A stretch of DNA of 32,895 bases, taken from positions 1 to 32,895 of the forward strand of contig JAJSZP010000008.1 in NCBI GenBank assembly GCA_030262775.1. Reading direction: 5' to 3'. Source of the stretch: Deltaproteobacteria bacterium. GTDB lineage: Bacteria > Desulfobacterota > Desulfobacteria > Desulfobacterales > ETH-SRB1. Positions 9,803-19,373 of this stretch are shown one piece after another. The notes beneath the pieces are model-generated. The model ran no database searches and had not been told where the DNA came from. It was given only the letters and a program-made list of their open reading frames with translations. A program made the position numbers and the translations under genes. How positions within the stretch are numbered: position 1 is the first letter of the stretch; each line of letters starts with the position of its first letter.

Positions 9803-9843
9803 CAAAAAAGTCTTTTAGAAAGACCTAACTAGTTATAGTTATA

Positions 9844-10389
9844 ATGGTTTTAAAAAATATAAAGCTGAACAGACGTGAAGAATATTCATTATATGCGGCA
9901 GCAGTTATTATCTGTATATTTGTTTTAATTCAATTTATATTATTCCCAATTATTAATAAAAGGGAACGCATTACAAGGGCTATTCAGGTTAAAACAAAAA
10001 TACTTGAGGAGATGACAGCTCTTAAGTCTAAATACGATGCCATAAGTAACAAAGCTGATTTATCAAAGTCACGCTTTGCAAAAAGAGAAAAAAACTTTAC
10101 ACTTTTTTCCATGATAGACAGCCTTGCCGGAAAAGCAGCAATCAAAGATCACATTGTTTATATGAAGCCTTCAAGTTCGGTCTCTAAAAACAGTCAATAC
10201 AAGATATCATCGGTAGAAATAAAGGTTCAGAATGTAACTTTAAATGAGCTTATTCCGTATCTTTATATGGTAGAAACATCAAACAATAACGTCTTTATTA
10301 TGAGGCTTTCAATTTCAAAATCTGGCGGGCAGGAAAATTTTATCAATGCTGTTCTTAAGGTCAAAACAATAGAAATGGTTGTGTCTTAG
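9844..10389 (+). CDS. gspM: Type II secretion GspM-like
   Basis: Single N-terminal TM (LYAAAVIICIFVLIQFILFPII), coiled region, short periplasmic domain; between gspL and gspC. Confidence 0.7.
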   Translation: MVLKNIKLNRREEYSLYAAAVIICIFVLIQFILFPIINKRERITRAIQVKTKILEEMTALKSKYDAISNKADLSKSRFAKREKNFTLFSMIDSLAGKAAIKDHIVYMKPSSSVSKNSQYKISSVEIKVQNVTLNELIPYLYMVETSNNNVFIMRLSISKSGGQENFINAVLKVKTIEMVVS

Positions 10390-10934
10390 TGTCTTTGTGG
10401 GAACTATTATATATAATTATAAAACGATATTATTTATTAATATTAAACATCTTGTTAATAACTGCTGCCGGTTATTTCGGTATAAAAATTTTTTACGAGA
10501 TAATGACAGAGGATATAAACAATATTAACCTGGCAAGTGTTACAAGCAAAGGGAAAATATCATATAAGGAAAATAATAATCATAAAAGCTTGTCTTATTA
10601 TAGCCCAATTATTAAACGTGATCTTTTAAAAACAAAAAAAAAATCAAACAAGGTCTTAAAAAACAAGATTAATTTAGAGGCACTGAAGCATACTGATTTA
10701 AAGTTAAGATTATATGGAACTATTACTGCGAATGATAAACAAACAGCTTACGCTGTTATTAAAGAACAAAAAGCCAAAATACAACGTTTGTACAGAGTCG
10801 GTGATAAAATTCAGAATGCAACAGTAAAAATGATTCTCAGAGAAAAAGTTGTGCTAAATATAAACGGAAGAGATGAGATCCTTGAGATGTGGAAATTGTC
10901 AAAAAGTCAAAAAATCGACAGTAAATTAAAATGA
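10389..10934 (+). CDS. gspC: Type II secretion GspC-like inner-membrane protein (short; no obvious PDZ region)
   Basis: N-terminal TM; LKLRLYGTITANDKQTAYAVIKEQKAKIQRLYRVGDKIQNATVKMILREKVVLNINGRDEILEM homology region. Confidence 0.75.
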   Translation: MSLWELLYIIIKRYYLLILNILLITAAGYFGIKIFYEIMTEDINNINLASVTSKGKISYKENNNHKSLSYYSPIIKRDLLKTKKKSNKVLKNKINLEALKHTDLKLRLYGTITANDKQTAYAVIKEQKAKIQRLYRVGDKIQNATVKMILREKVVLNINGRDEILEMWKLSKSQKIDSKLK

Positions 10935-13186
10935 AATCATTCAGCGATCGTTTAAAAGGCATTTTGTGTTTATTTATTGTTGTCAGTTTTGCTTTTACAT
11001 CCATTGCATCAGCATCTGAAAATTCGGCAAATGAAAATGGGAGTGAAATAAAATATACTGATAAAGTAATAAATATCAGACAGGAAAGGTCAAACAGGTC
11101 GGCTATTGTCAAAAAGCTGCAGCCAGGAGATAAAGTCAAAGTCGGTTTTTTAAGAAAAAATTGGTATGCGGTCTTTAGTTCAGACAAACAACCAGCCAAG
11201 GAGAATGAGGCAATTGGATATATTTTCGCTCCATTGCTTTATTCTTTTACAAAATCATCCGCAAAAACAGAAAAATCAAATAAATTATTGAAGGAGAAAA
11301 AAGAATCAGAACAATTAGTCTCCATAGATTTCAACAACGTTGATATAAGCGTATTTATTAAATTTATAAGTGAACATACCGGCAAGAATTTTGTTATAGA
11401 TCAAAGAGTTAAGGGGGCTGTAAATATAATTTCTCCTTCTAAAATTTCAGTTGAGGAAGCTTACAAGGTTTTTGAATCTGTTCTGGAAGTCCATGGTTAT
11501 TCTACGGTAAAATCAGGCAAAGTAATTAAAATAGTCCCAACCCATGATGCGCGTTCAAAAAATATTGAAACCATGTTTAAAGAGCAAGCAAGATCACCAG
11601 AAGATAAAGTCGTTACGCAACTAGTACGCTTAAAATATGCTAATTCTAGTGAAATTAAAAAGCTTTTTGCTCCTTTAATTTCCAAAAACAGCTTGGTTTT
11701 GGCCTATTCTCCTACAAACATGCTTGTGATTACTGATACTTATTCAAACATAACAAGACTGCTAAAAATTCTTGATGTCATTGATGTTACAGGTACTGGC
11801 CTGGAACTTTCCGTTATTCCGCTTGAATTTGCAGGTGCCGAAAAGCTGGTAAAACTATTGACAACTGTATTCCAAACGCGGGTTAAACCCCAAAAAAAAG
11901 ATTTGGGAAAATCTGTTAAGTTTGTGGCAGATGAACGGACAAATACAATTGTATTACTTGCCAGCGAAGACGAAACCGCAAAAATAAAAAAGCTGATAAA
12001 TCTTCTTGATAAAAAAACTCCGCGGAGCGAAAAAAAAATTCGTGTTTATTATCTTGAGAATGCTTCAGCAGAAAAATTGGCTGAAGTTCTTCAGTCATTA
12101 TCTTCTAAAGAAAAAACAGCTTCAAAAGGAACGAAAAAGCCGGTTGTTTCTGAGCAAATCATAATTACAGCAGATAAGGCTACAAACAGTCTTATCATAA
12201 TGGCAGATAAGGATGATTACCAGGTTCTTGAGGAGACGATAATAAAACTAGATATTCCAAGAGCAATGGTTTATATTGAATCTTTGATCATAGAAGTCAA
12301 CGTTAACAAAGATTTTGATTTAGGGGCAGAATGGGTAGCAATGGGAAAAACAGATATAAGCAGCAAGGAGGGTGCATGGGGAGGCGGATTCGGCGGCAGC
12401 AACGATTATGGCAGCACAAGCGGGATGACTCCAACTGATGGAAGTTTGGGCACTTTCCCTGCTGGTCTTTCACTTGGTATTTTTAGTGAACTCCTTGATA
12501 TAGGTGGAATAAAATTTCCCGGAATATCAGCACTTATTCAAGCTTACAAAAAGGACAAAGATGTTCATATACTTTCTACGCCCCAGATTTTAACTGCTGA
12601 TAATGAGGAGGCTGTAATAACTGTCGGCAAAAATATTCCTTATCTAACAAAATCAGGTACCACCTCAACAACTGAAACATATAATTCTTATGAATACAAA
12701 GATGTTGGAATAACTTTAAAGATTACACCTCAAATCAGCAAAGACCGAATGGTAAATCTTAGAATTTTTCAGGAAATAACCAAACTGGACGAGCTATCAA
12801 AGACGGGTGCAACAAATCCAACCACATTAAAGCGAACCATAGAAACTACTGTAATCGTAAAAAATAAAAATACGATTGTAATAGGCGGGCTCATTGATGA
12901 CAGCTTTTCGAACACAGAATATATGATACCATGTTTGGGAGACATACCCCTTGTTGGGTGGCTTTTCCGTTCCCTGTCGGAAACGCAGGAAAAAACCAAC
13001 CTTTTTATTTTCTTGACACCTCATGTTATAAAAAATCCTTTTGAAATAAAGGAACTATATAAAGAAAAAAAAGAGCTGATTGACAAGATGGAAGAGTCAG
13101 AGATCAAAATGTATAAAAAGAATGCCGGTGAATCCTTATCTGATCCAACGAACAGGAATTTAAAAACCTTTTTATTATTAGACTGA
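10931..13186 (+). CDS. gspD: Type II secretion secretin GspD with an N-terminal SH3b-like domain
   Basis: N0/N1 repeats (VSIDFNNVDISVFIKFISEHTGKNFVIDQRVKGAVNI), secretin domain (VHILSTPQILTADNEEAVITVGKNIPY, VIGGLIDDSFSNTEYMIPCLGDIPLVGWLFRS); SH3b-like YTDKVINIRQERSNRSAIVKKLQPGDKVKVGFLRKNWYAVF. Confidence 0.92.
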   Translation: MKSFSDRLKGILCLFIVVSFAFTSIASASENSANENGSEIKYTDKVINIRQERSNRSAIVKKLQPGDKVKVGFLRKNWYAVFSSDKQPAKENEAIGYIFAPLLYSFTKSSAKTEKSNKLLKEKKESEQLVSIDFNNVDISVFIKFISEHTGKNFVIDQRVKGAVNIISPSKISVEEAYKVFESVLEVHGYSTVKSGKVIKIVPTHDARSKNIETMFKEQARSPEDKVVTQLVRLKYANSSEIKKLFAPLISKNSLVLAYSPTNMLVITDTYSNITRLLKILDVIDVTGTGLELSVIPLEFAGAEKLVKLLTTVFQTRVKPQKKDLGKSVKFVADERTNTIVLLASEDETAKIKKLINLLDKKTPRSEKKIRVYYLENASAEKLAEVLQSLSSKEKTASKGTKKPVVSEQIIITADKATNSLIIMADKDDYQVLEETIIKLDIPRAMVYIESLIIEVNVNKDFDLGAEWVAMGKTDISSKEGAWGGGFGGSNDYGSTSGMTPTDGSLGTFPAGLSLGIFSELLDIGGIKFPGISALIQAYKKDKDVHILSTPQILTADNEEAVITVGKNIPYLTKSGTTSTTETYNSYEYKDVGITLKITPQISKDRMVNLRIFQEITKLDELSKTGATNPTTLKRTIETTVIVKNKNTIVIGGLIDDSFSNTEYMIPCLGDIPLVGWLFRSLSETQEKTNLFIFLTPHVIKNPFEIKELYKEKKELIDKMEESEIKMYKKNAGESLSDPTNRNLKTFLLLD

Positions 13187-13188
13187 TT

Positions 13189-14895
13189 ATGAATAAATCT
13201 CTTTTACAGATACTTAAAGATAAATCTTTAGTTTCAGAAGAAGAGATAAAAGATATCCGGAAGATAATAAAAGAAAAAGAAGGTAACAATGGAGAACTAC
13301 TTGTAAATAAAAATATTATTACTGAAACCCAACTCCTTGAAGCCTTAAGCGTTTTGTACGATATTCCATTCCATCAAGAACTCCCTCTTGACCATATCAA
13401 TAATGATTTTACCAAAAAGGTATCAATTCAATTTCTTAAACAATATGTCATGGTTCCTTTGACGGACAACAGGAAGGTTGTTGATGGCCCTGTCAGCATA
13501 ATAGCAATAAATGGCCTTGTCAGCTTGCAGGCAATTGATGACCTGGTAAGGATTCTTGACATTAATGTTTATAAAATCGTTCTTTCAACAAAGGATTCCA
13601 TTACTTCCGCCATAAACATAAGCTATGATATCGGCAGAGATTCCGCTCAACAGCTTGTCCAGGACATGAAAGAAAACGGAAGTATTACCATAAGCGGACT
13701 TGAAGATACTGCAGATCTTTTGGATGATACCGGTGATGCGCCTATTATTAAGCTTGTTAATCATATTATCTCTCAATCCATTAAAGCTCGTGCGAGCGAT
13801 ATTCATATTGAGCCATACCAGAACAATTTTAAAGTCCGTTACCGCGTGGACGGCATACTTTATGGCCTTCTTTCTCCTCCCATGGGGATTCAGCCTGCTC
13901 TAATTTCCAGAATCAAGGTCATGGCAAAAATGAACATTGCTGAAAAACGCCTTCCCCAGGACGGACGGTTTGAAGTCAGAATCGGTGGCCAGAATATTGA
14001 TGTAAGGGTTTCTACAATTCCGTCTTCCTTTGGTGAACGTTTAGTTCTAAGGCTTCTTAACAAATCCGGTTCATTGCTTAGACTTTCTGAAATCGGCCTT
14101 TCTTCAGAACGACTTGTTTTGCTGAAAAATCTTGTTAGATCTCCAAATGGTATTATTCTTGTTACAGGACCTACCGGAAGTGGTAAGACAACAACTCTGT
14201 ATGCAATTTTATCATCCATAAATATACCCGATGTTAATATCATAACCATAGAAGATCCGATAGAATATCAGATTAAAGGTATCAGCCAGATGCAGGTCAA
14301 TCCAAAGATAAACCTTACTTTTGCTCGGGGACTCAGATCAATTGTAAGGCAGGATCCTGATGTCATACTTATAGGAGAAATACGGGACAGGGAAACAGCA
14401 GAAATAGCTGTTCATTCAGCCTTAACCGGGCACCTTGTTTTTTCCACGCTTCACACAAATGATTCTGCAAGCGCTATTACCCGTCTTGTTGATATCGGCA
14501 TCGAACCTTTTTTAATTTCATCATCGGTTATAGCTGTCGTAGCGCAGAGATTAATCCGTATTCTTTGCAGTTATTGCAAAGAAGCAACAAAGCCGGATTA
14601 TATTGCTCTTGATGAACTTGGAGTCATTCCGGATAAATTCAAAGAGGGTAAGATATACAAAGCAAAAGGTTGTAAAAAATGTTTTAATACTGGTTATAAG
14701 AGTAGAATGGCTATTTTTGAGATTATGGTATTGAACAGCCATTTAAAAAGTTTGATACTTAAGACCTATGATTCATATATAATAAAAAACGAAGCTTTGA
14801 ATCAGAACATGATCACTTTACGTCAAGATGGAATACAAAAGGTTTTGGAAGGCATTACGACAATTGAAGAGGTGCTTAGAATCACACAGCAATAA
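13189..14895 (+). CDS. gspE: Type II secretion ATPase GspE
   Basis: Walker A VTGPTGSGKTTTLYAIL, ITIEDPIEYQIKGISQMQVN, ALTGHLVFSTLHTNDSASAITRL, zinc-type CSYC...CKKC. Confidence 0.93.
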   Translation: MNKSLLQILKDKSLVSEEEIKDIRKIIKEKEGNNGELLVNKNIITETQLLEALSVLYDIPFHQELPLDHINNDFTKKVSIQFLKQYVMVPLTDNRKVVDGPVSIIAINGLVSLQAIDDLVRILDINVYKIVLSTKDSITSAINISYDIGRDSAQQLVQDMKENGSITISGLEDTADLLDDTGDAPIIKLVNHIISQSIKARASDIHIEPYQNNFKVRYRVDGILYGLLSPPMGIQPALISRIKVMAKMNIAEKRLPQDGRFEVRIGGQNIDVRVSTIPSSFGERLVLRLLNKSGSLLRLSEIGLSSERLVLLKNLVRSPNGIILVTGPTGSGKTTTLYAILSSINIPDVNIITIEDPIEYQIKGISQMQVNPKINLTFARGLRSIVRQDPDVILIGEIRDRETAEIAVHSALTGHLVFSTLHTNDSASAITRLVDIGIEPFLISSSVIAVVAQRLIRILCSYCKEATKPDYIALDELGVIPDKFKEGKIYKAKGCKKCFNTGYKSRMAIFEIMVLNSHLKSLILKTYDSYIIKNEALNQNMITLRQDGIQKVLEGITTIEEVLRITQQ

Positions 14896-14908
14896 ATAAT
14901 TTTTTAAA

Positions 14909-15310
14909 ATGAAAACCAGACTAAAATATTACAGCAAAATTATTATTTTTATACTAATTTCTTTTGTTTTTTCTCTTACCGCCTTTGCCCATGCAACCCA
15001 AAAAATTGGTGAACATATTAATTTATTAAACCAAAAGACGGATAAACAAATAATTTTTTTTCTTTACCCTGTTTTTTTCTTCATAAAATACCTTTCAGGA
15101 GTTGATAGCGACCGCTGCAGGATGTATCCTTCCTGCTCTGCATATTGTGTCGAAGCTTTAAAAAAACATGGGCCTTTATTAGGCTGGGTTATTACTTGCG
15201 ATCGGCTTTTAAGATGCGGCGGGGACGAAATATATCTTTCAACTCCAATATGGGTAAATGGTAAAAAGCGTTTCCACGATCCTGTGAGTAATAATGACTT
15301 CTGGTGGTAA
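14909..15310 (+). CDS. yidD: Membrane protein insertion efficiency factor YidD family
   Basis: CRMYPSCSAYCVEALKKHGPLLGWVITCDRLLRCGGDE, HDPV near C-terminus; N-terminal hydrophobic signal-like segment. Confidence 0.9.
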   Translation: MKTRLKYYSKIIIFILISFVFSLTAFAHATQKIGEHINLLNQKTDKQIIFFLYPVFFFIKYLSGVDSDRCRMYPSCSAYCVEALKKHGPLLGWVITCDRLLRCGGDEIYLSTPIWVNGKKRFHDPVSNNDFWW

Positions 15311-15311
15311 A

Positions 15312-16268
15312 ATGAATCCAGCTTATTCAACCTCAAAGATTTACATGATTATCAGTTTGGCGTTCTTTAGTTTAATAGTACTTCCTGAAAAATCCTTTGC
15401 TGAGTTTGATCAGAAACCTGTGCTTAAAATAGATTCTGATACGCAGTATAATTTTGCAGAATATTATTTTTCAAACAAAGAATATTTCAGAGCCATAGGC
15501 GAATACAAAAGGTTTATATATTTTTTCCCTGAAGATGCCATGGCCCCATTGGCGGCTTATAAGATCGGAGAATCATATTTCAAGAGCAGGCGTTTCAGAG
15601 AAGCAGTTATTTCCTTTAAAACAATTATCAATCAATATGCTGATACCGAACTGTTAGTAAAGTCTTATTTCATGATCAGCGAATGTCTTGTCCTTCTTGA
15701 TGAATATGGACCTGCAATTTCCAACCTTCATAATCTAATACTAATAACTGACGATGTGCAAACTAAGGATGAAGCTTTTTACAAAATAGGATGGATATAC
15801 CTTGAAATAGAGGCATGGGAAAATGCAAAGCTTTATTTTTCTAAAATCAGCAGACAGAACAGTCATAAATACAGTTTAAAAAAACTTTCTGATGAACTTA
15901 ACAGCGAGGCAACAATTCCGAAAAAAAATCCAAAGTTAGCGGGAATTTTGTCTATAATTCCAGGAGCAGGCTTTTTATACTGTGAAAGATACCAGGATGC
16001 ATTGATTGCATTCCTGCTGAATGGAGCTATAATATGCGCTGCATATGAGGCTTTTGATAATGATAATGCTGCACTGGGGGGAATTATAGCTTTTGTTGGA
16101 ACAGGTTTCTATGCAGGCAATATTTACGGTTCAGTCAGCAGCGCTCATAAATACAATAAAAACAAGAAGAAACGATTCATAGAAAAATTGAAAGAAAATA
16201 CGAAAATCAGATTTTCAGCCGATTATAATAATACTGGCGTTTTAATTTCTTTCAACTATCTCTTTTAA
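15312..16268 (+). CDS. TPR-repeat protein with C-terminal hydrophobic region (start likely ATG 15312; ORF track 15294)
   Basis: Signal peptide-like MNPAYSTSKIYMIISLAFFSLIVLPEKSFA; TPR-like helices (AEYYFSNKEYFRAIGEYKRFIYFFP, AAYKIGESYFKSRRFREAVISFKTII); C-terminal IIPGAGFLYCERYQDALIAFLLNG. Confidence 0.75.
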   Translation: MNPAYSTSKIYMIISLAFFSLIVLPEKSFAEFDQKPVLKIDSDTQYNFAEYYFSNKEYFRAIGEYKRFIYFFPEDAMAPLAAYKIGESYFKSRRFREAVISFKTIINQYADTELLVKSYFMISECLVLLDEYGPAISNLHNLILITDDVQTKDEAFYKIGWIYLEIEAWENAKLYFSKISRQNSHKYSLKKLSDELNSEATIPKKNPKLAGILSIIPGAGFLYCERYQDALIAFLLNGAIICAAYEAFDNDNAALGGIIAFVGTGFYAGNIYGSVSSAHKYNKNKKKRFIEKLKENTKIRFSADYNNTGVLISFNYLF

Positions 16269-16318
16269 TTCAATACCAACAAAAGAATCTGACTACTGTC
16301 AAACCAAGTGTTATTCAT

Positions 16319-16438
16319 GAGCCTTTTGCAGAAACAATGCCGATCAGCAAATCGCTACCATATAATGTGCTAAAACTCATGCCACTCTACAATATATGGC
16401 ACAGGCAACGTGGTTTCATGTGTTTCTGCAAGAGGCTC
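16319..16438. repeat. Palindromic intergenic element, family B copy 1 (120 bp), abutting the rplQ stop codon
   Basis: Ends GAGCCTTTTGCAGAAACA...TGTTTCTGCAAGAGGCTC; homologous over its length to reverse complement of 24318-24435. Confidence 0.9.
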
Positions 16439-17032
16439 TTATGTAACATTAACTGTTTGCTGGTGAGTTTCAGGTACAGTTTTCTCTGATTGCGACGTCA
16501 AGTCCATCTCATCCGGTTTTTTGTCCATATCTTCTTCAGTACCGGCAGACTTTTTTTCTGCTATCTTTTCTAGTGGCTTTTCTTCTTTTTTCTCAGGCTT
16601 GACCTTCTCTACCGCAACCTCTTTCTTTTTAACAGCAAAACTTTTTTCCCCTTTTGTTTTCTTCTTTTTACTCTTTTCCGTGGCAACAAGTTCAATCATA
16701 GAAACAAACGCAGCATCTCCCGGACGTCTTCTCAGCTTAACAATCCTTGTATATCCTCCCGACATTGCACCAAAGCGCTCATTAGCTTCAGCGAACAGTT
16801 TGTGAACAACGTCTTTCTCCCTTATTATTGAAAGTGCCTGCCGTCTTGCATGAAGATCTCCCCGTTTTGCAAGAGTAATCAGATGGTCTGCCCAGCATCT
16901 TAATCCTTTTGCTTTTGTATCAGTAGTACTGATACGTTCATATTTAAACAAAGAAGTGACCATGTTCCTGAACATGGCATCTCTGTGACTACTATTTCTA
17001 TTTAATTTCAATCCAGCTTTTCGATGTCTCAT
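16439..17032 (-). CDS. rplQ: 50S ribosomal protein L17 with long charged C-terminal extension
   Basis: [45 protein letters not shown]; tail [37 protein letters not shown]... Confidence 0.95.
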   Translation of the reverse strand: MRHRKAGLKLNRNSSHRDAMFRNMVTSLFKYERISTTDTKAKGLRCWADHLITLAKRGDLHARRQALSIIREKDVVHKLFAEANERFGAMSGGYTRIVKLRRRPGDAAFVSMIELVATEKSKKKKTKGEKSFAVKKKEVAVEKVKPEKKEEKPLEKIAEKKSAGTEEDMDKKPDEMDLTSQSEKTVPETHQQTVNVT

Positions 17033-18060
17033 AGATCAGCTTGCTCCCCTTCATCTGTATCTTCCTCAGGAGGCACAAATCCTTCAAGCTTCATACCCAA
17101 AGAAAGACCCATCTCGTTTAAGACTTCCTTGATCTCATTCAAAGATTTTCTACCAAAGTTTTTTGTCTTAAGCATTTCTGCTTCGGTTCTACTTACCAAC
17201 TGATAAATCTTTAGTATATCGGCATTTTTGAGGCAATTAGCGCTACGAACAGAAAGCTCAAGTTCCTCAACACTTCTGTAAAGATTTTCATTAAACGGAG
17301 GCTCCTGCAACTCATCATTTTTTTTCTCGGCTTTCGGTTCAATTTTTTCATCAAAATTAATAAAAATCGTCAACTGCTCTTTTAAAATCTTGGCGGCGTA
17401 TGCGACTGCATTTACGGGCAGTATACTTCCATCTGTCCAGACCTCTAATGTGAGCTTATCATAGTCAGTTTTCTGCCCCACCCTGGCATTACCTACTACA
17501 TAATTTACACGCTTAATAGGAGAAAATACTGCATCAACAGGTATTGTGCCTAAAGGTGCATCTTCATCATTATTCGCTTCGGATAAAGAATATCCTTTCC
17601 CGACTTTAACGGTCATACTTATATTCAGTTTCGCATTTCTGGAAAGGGTTGCAATATGTGCATCAGGGTTATAGACATCGCATCTTCCGTCATCACTAAT
17701 TATATCGCCGGCAGTTACTTTTCCCTCTCCCTCGACATTAATGTAAACTGTCTTTGGTTCGGGATGGACTACTTTGAAACGCACCTCTTTCAAGTTTAGA
17801 ATAATCTCGGAAACATCCTCAAGCACACCTGGAATAACGCTGAATTCATGCATTACAGCATCAAATTTTACCGCTACTATTGCAGATCCATACAAAGAAG
17901 AAATTATTATCCGCCTTAAAGAATTGCCAATCGTTATGCCAAATCCTCTTTCAAGAGGCTCACAAACAAACTTGCCATAAGTAGGTTCGCTGGTTACCTG
18001 CACCTTTTCCGGCCTTATCATTTCTTGCCAGTTCATGTACATAAGTTCATTTGACGCCAT
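17029..18060 (-). CDS. rpoA: DNA-directed RNA polymerase subunit alpha
   Basis: [32 protein letters not shown]-terminal domain [38 protein letters not shown]. Confidence 0.98.
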   Translation of the reverse strand: MASNELMYMNWQEMIRPEKVQVTSEPTYGKFVCEPLERGFGITIGNSLRRIIISSLYGSAIVAVKFDAVMHEFSVIPGVLEDVSEIILNLKEVRFKVVHPEPKTVYINVEGEGKVTAGDIISDDGRCDVYNPDAHIATLSRNAKLNISMTVKVGKGYSLSEANNDEDAPLGTIPVDAVFSPIKRVNYVVGNARVGQKTDYDKLTLEVWTDGSILPVNAVAYAAKILKEQLTIFINFDEKIEPKAEKKNDELQEPPFNENLYRSVEELELSVRSANCLKNADILKIYQLVSRTEAEMLKTKNFGRKSLNEIKEVLNEMGLSLGMKLEGFVPPEEDTDEGEQADL

Positions 18061-18131
18061 ATTTTATCTCCGAATTAAATTTATGGGGATTTAGGTTATT
18101 CACTCATTCCAATTGCAAAAAATTCTGTCTT

Positions 18132-18761
18132 TTACTTGGAATAAAGCTCCACTATAAGCTGCTCCTGGATAGGCATTGTAAGATCTTCTCGGACAGGATA
18201 ACCTTTTACTATACCCTTCAAATTCTCTTTTTCCAGATCAAGCCACTGTGGAATACCTCTTCGAACAACCGCGTCAAGTGAATCTTTTATGGCCTGCATG
18301 TTACGGCTTTTTTCACGTATTTCAACAACATCACCCATTTTTATCAGATATGAAGGAATATTTACCTTCTTGCCATTAATAAAAAAGTGACTATGCTTGA
18401 CAAGCTGACGGCCTTGAGTTCTTGAATTAACAAAGCCCAAACGATAAACAACATTATCAATCCGACGTTCCAGCAATACAAGTAAATTTGTTCCAGTTAT
18501 ACCCTTCTGACGGTCCGCTCTCTTAAAAAACAGACGGAATTGCTTTTCGGAAAGACCATACATACGTTTTACCTTCTGCTTTTCACGAAGCTGAATAGCA
18601 TAATCTGAATTTTTTCTTCCACGACGCTGGCCATGCTGACCCGGTGGATAACTCCGTCTGTCAAAAGCACATTTATCAGAATAACAGCGATCTCCTTTTA
18701 GGAACAATTTTAAATTTTCTCGTCGGCAAAGCCTACAAACTGACCCTATATATCGTGCCAA
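18132..18761 (-). CDS. rpsD: 30S ribosomal protein S4
   Basis: [47 protein letters not shown]. Confidence 0.98.
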   Translation of the reverse strand: MARYIGSVCRLCRRENLKLFLKGDRCYSDKCAFDRRSYPPGQHGQRRGRKNSDYAIQLREKQKVKRMYGLSEKQFRLFFKRADRQKGITGTNLLVLLERRIDNVVYRLGFVNSRTQGRQLVKHSHFFINGKKVNIPSYLIKMGDVVEIREKSRNMQAIKDSLDAVVRRGIPQWLDLEKENLKGIVKGYPVREDLTMPIQEQLIVELYSK

Positions 18762-18780
18762 ATTCTCCTCCTTTTTTTAT

Positions 18781-18926
18781 ATAGTGTCCGAACAAAAATA
18801 GAAAACTTTTTCAAGTTCAAGGAAGGCGCAAATTTTAACCACAGGAATACATTGAGTATTTCGAGGATTAAAATTTAAGCCTGACGCAGACATTGGAAAA
18901 ATTAGCAGTTTTCGTTCAGGCACTAT
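18781..18926. repeat. Palindromic intergenic element, family F (146 bp), abutting the rpsK stop codon
   Basis: ATAGTGTCCGAACAAAAAT...; reverse complement of the other end ATAGTGCCTGAACGAAAAC; inner arms AAATTTTAA/TTAAAATTT around GAATACATTGAGTATTTC. Confidence 0.88.
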
Positions 18927-19313
18927 CTATACCCTGCGTCTTTTTGGTGGTCGGCAACCATTATGTGGAATAGGAGTAACATCTTTGATCATAACAACAT
19001 TAAACCCTGCGGCTTGCAACGAGCGAAGCGCCGATTCCCTTCCTGCTCCAGGACCCTTTACATATACTTCAACAGTCTTCATCCCATGTTCCATCGCCTT
19101 TTTTACAGCATCTGCTGCTGCCAGTTGAGCAGCAAATGGTGTGCTCTTTCGAGATCCTTTAAATCCCTGAACACCGGCGCTTGACCAGGTAATAACATTA
19201 CCGGCAGGATCTGTAATAGTAATTATTGTATTATTGAAAGTAGATTGAATATGCACTATTCCATTCGGAATGTTTTTCTTTTCTTTCTTTTTAGTACGGA
19301 CTATTTTAGCCAT
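18927..19313 (-). CDS. rpsK: 30S ribosomal protein S11
   Basis: [31 protein letters not shown]...[18 protein letters not shown]. Confidence 0.98.
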   Translation of the reverse strand: MAKIVRTKKKEKKNIPNGIVHIQSTFNNTIITITDPAGNVITWSSAGVQGFKGSRKSTPFAAQLAAADAVKKAMEHGMKTVEVYVKGPGAGRESALRSLQAAGFNVVMIKDVTPIPHNGCRPPKRRRV

Positions 19314-19373
19314 AAATAAAGTCTCTTTCTCCTCTTACGGGTTGCAGGCTAAGATTAAAATTATTTACCCGAA

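Noticed and set aside
9533-9805. 90-aa - ORF in the gspL-gspM gap
   Set aside because: Antisense to the operon, runs through inverted repeats, no recognisable domain; treated as chance or decayed sequence.
13890-14249. 119-aa - ORF inside gspE
   Set aside because: Antisense shadow of the well-supported gspE coding frame.
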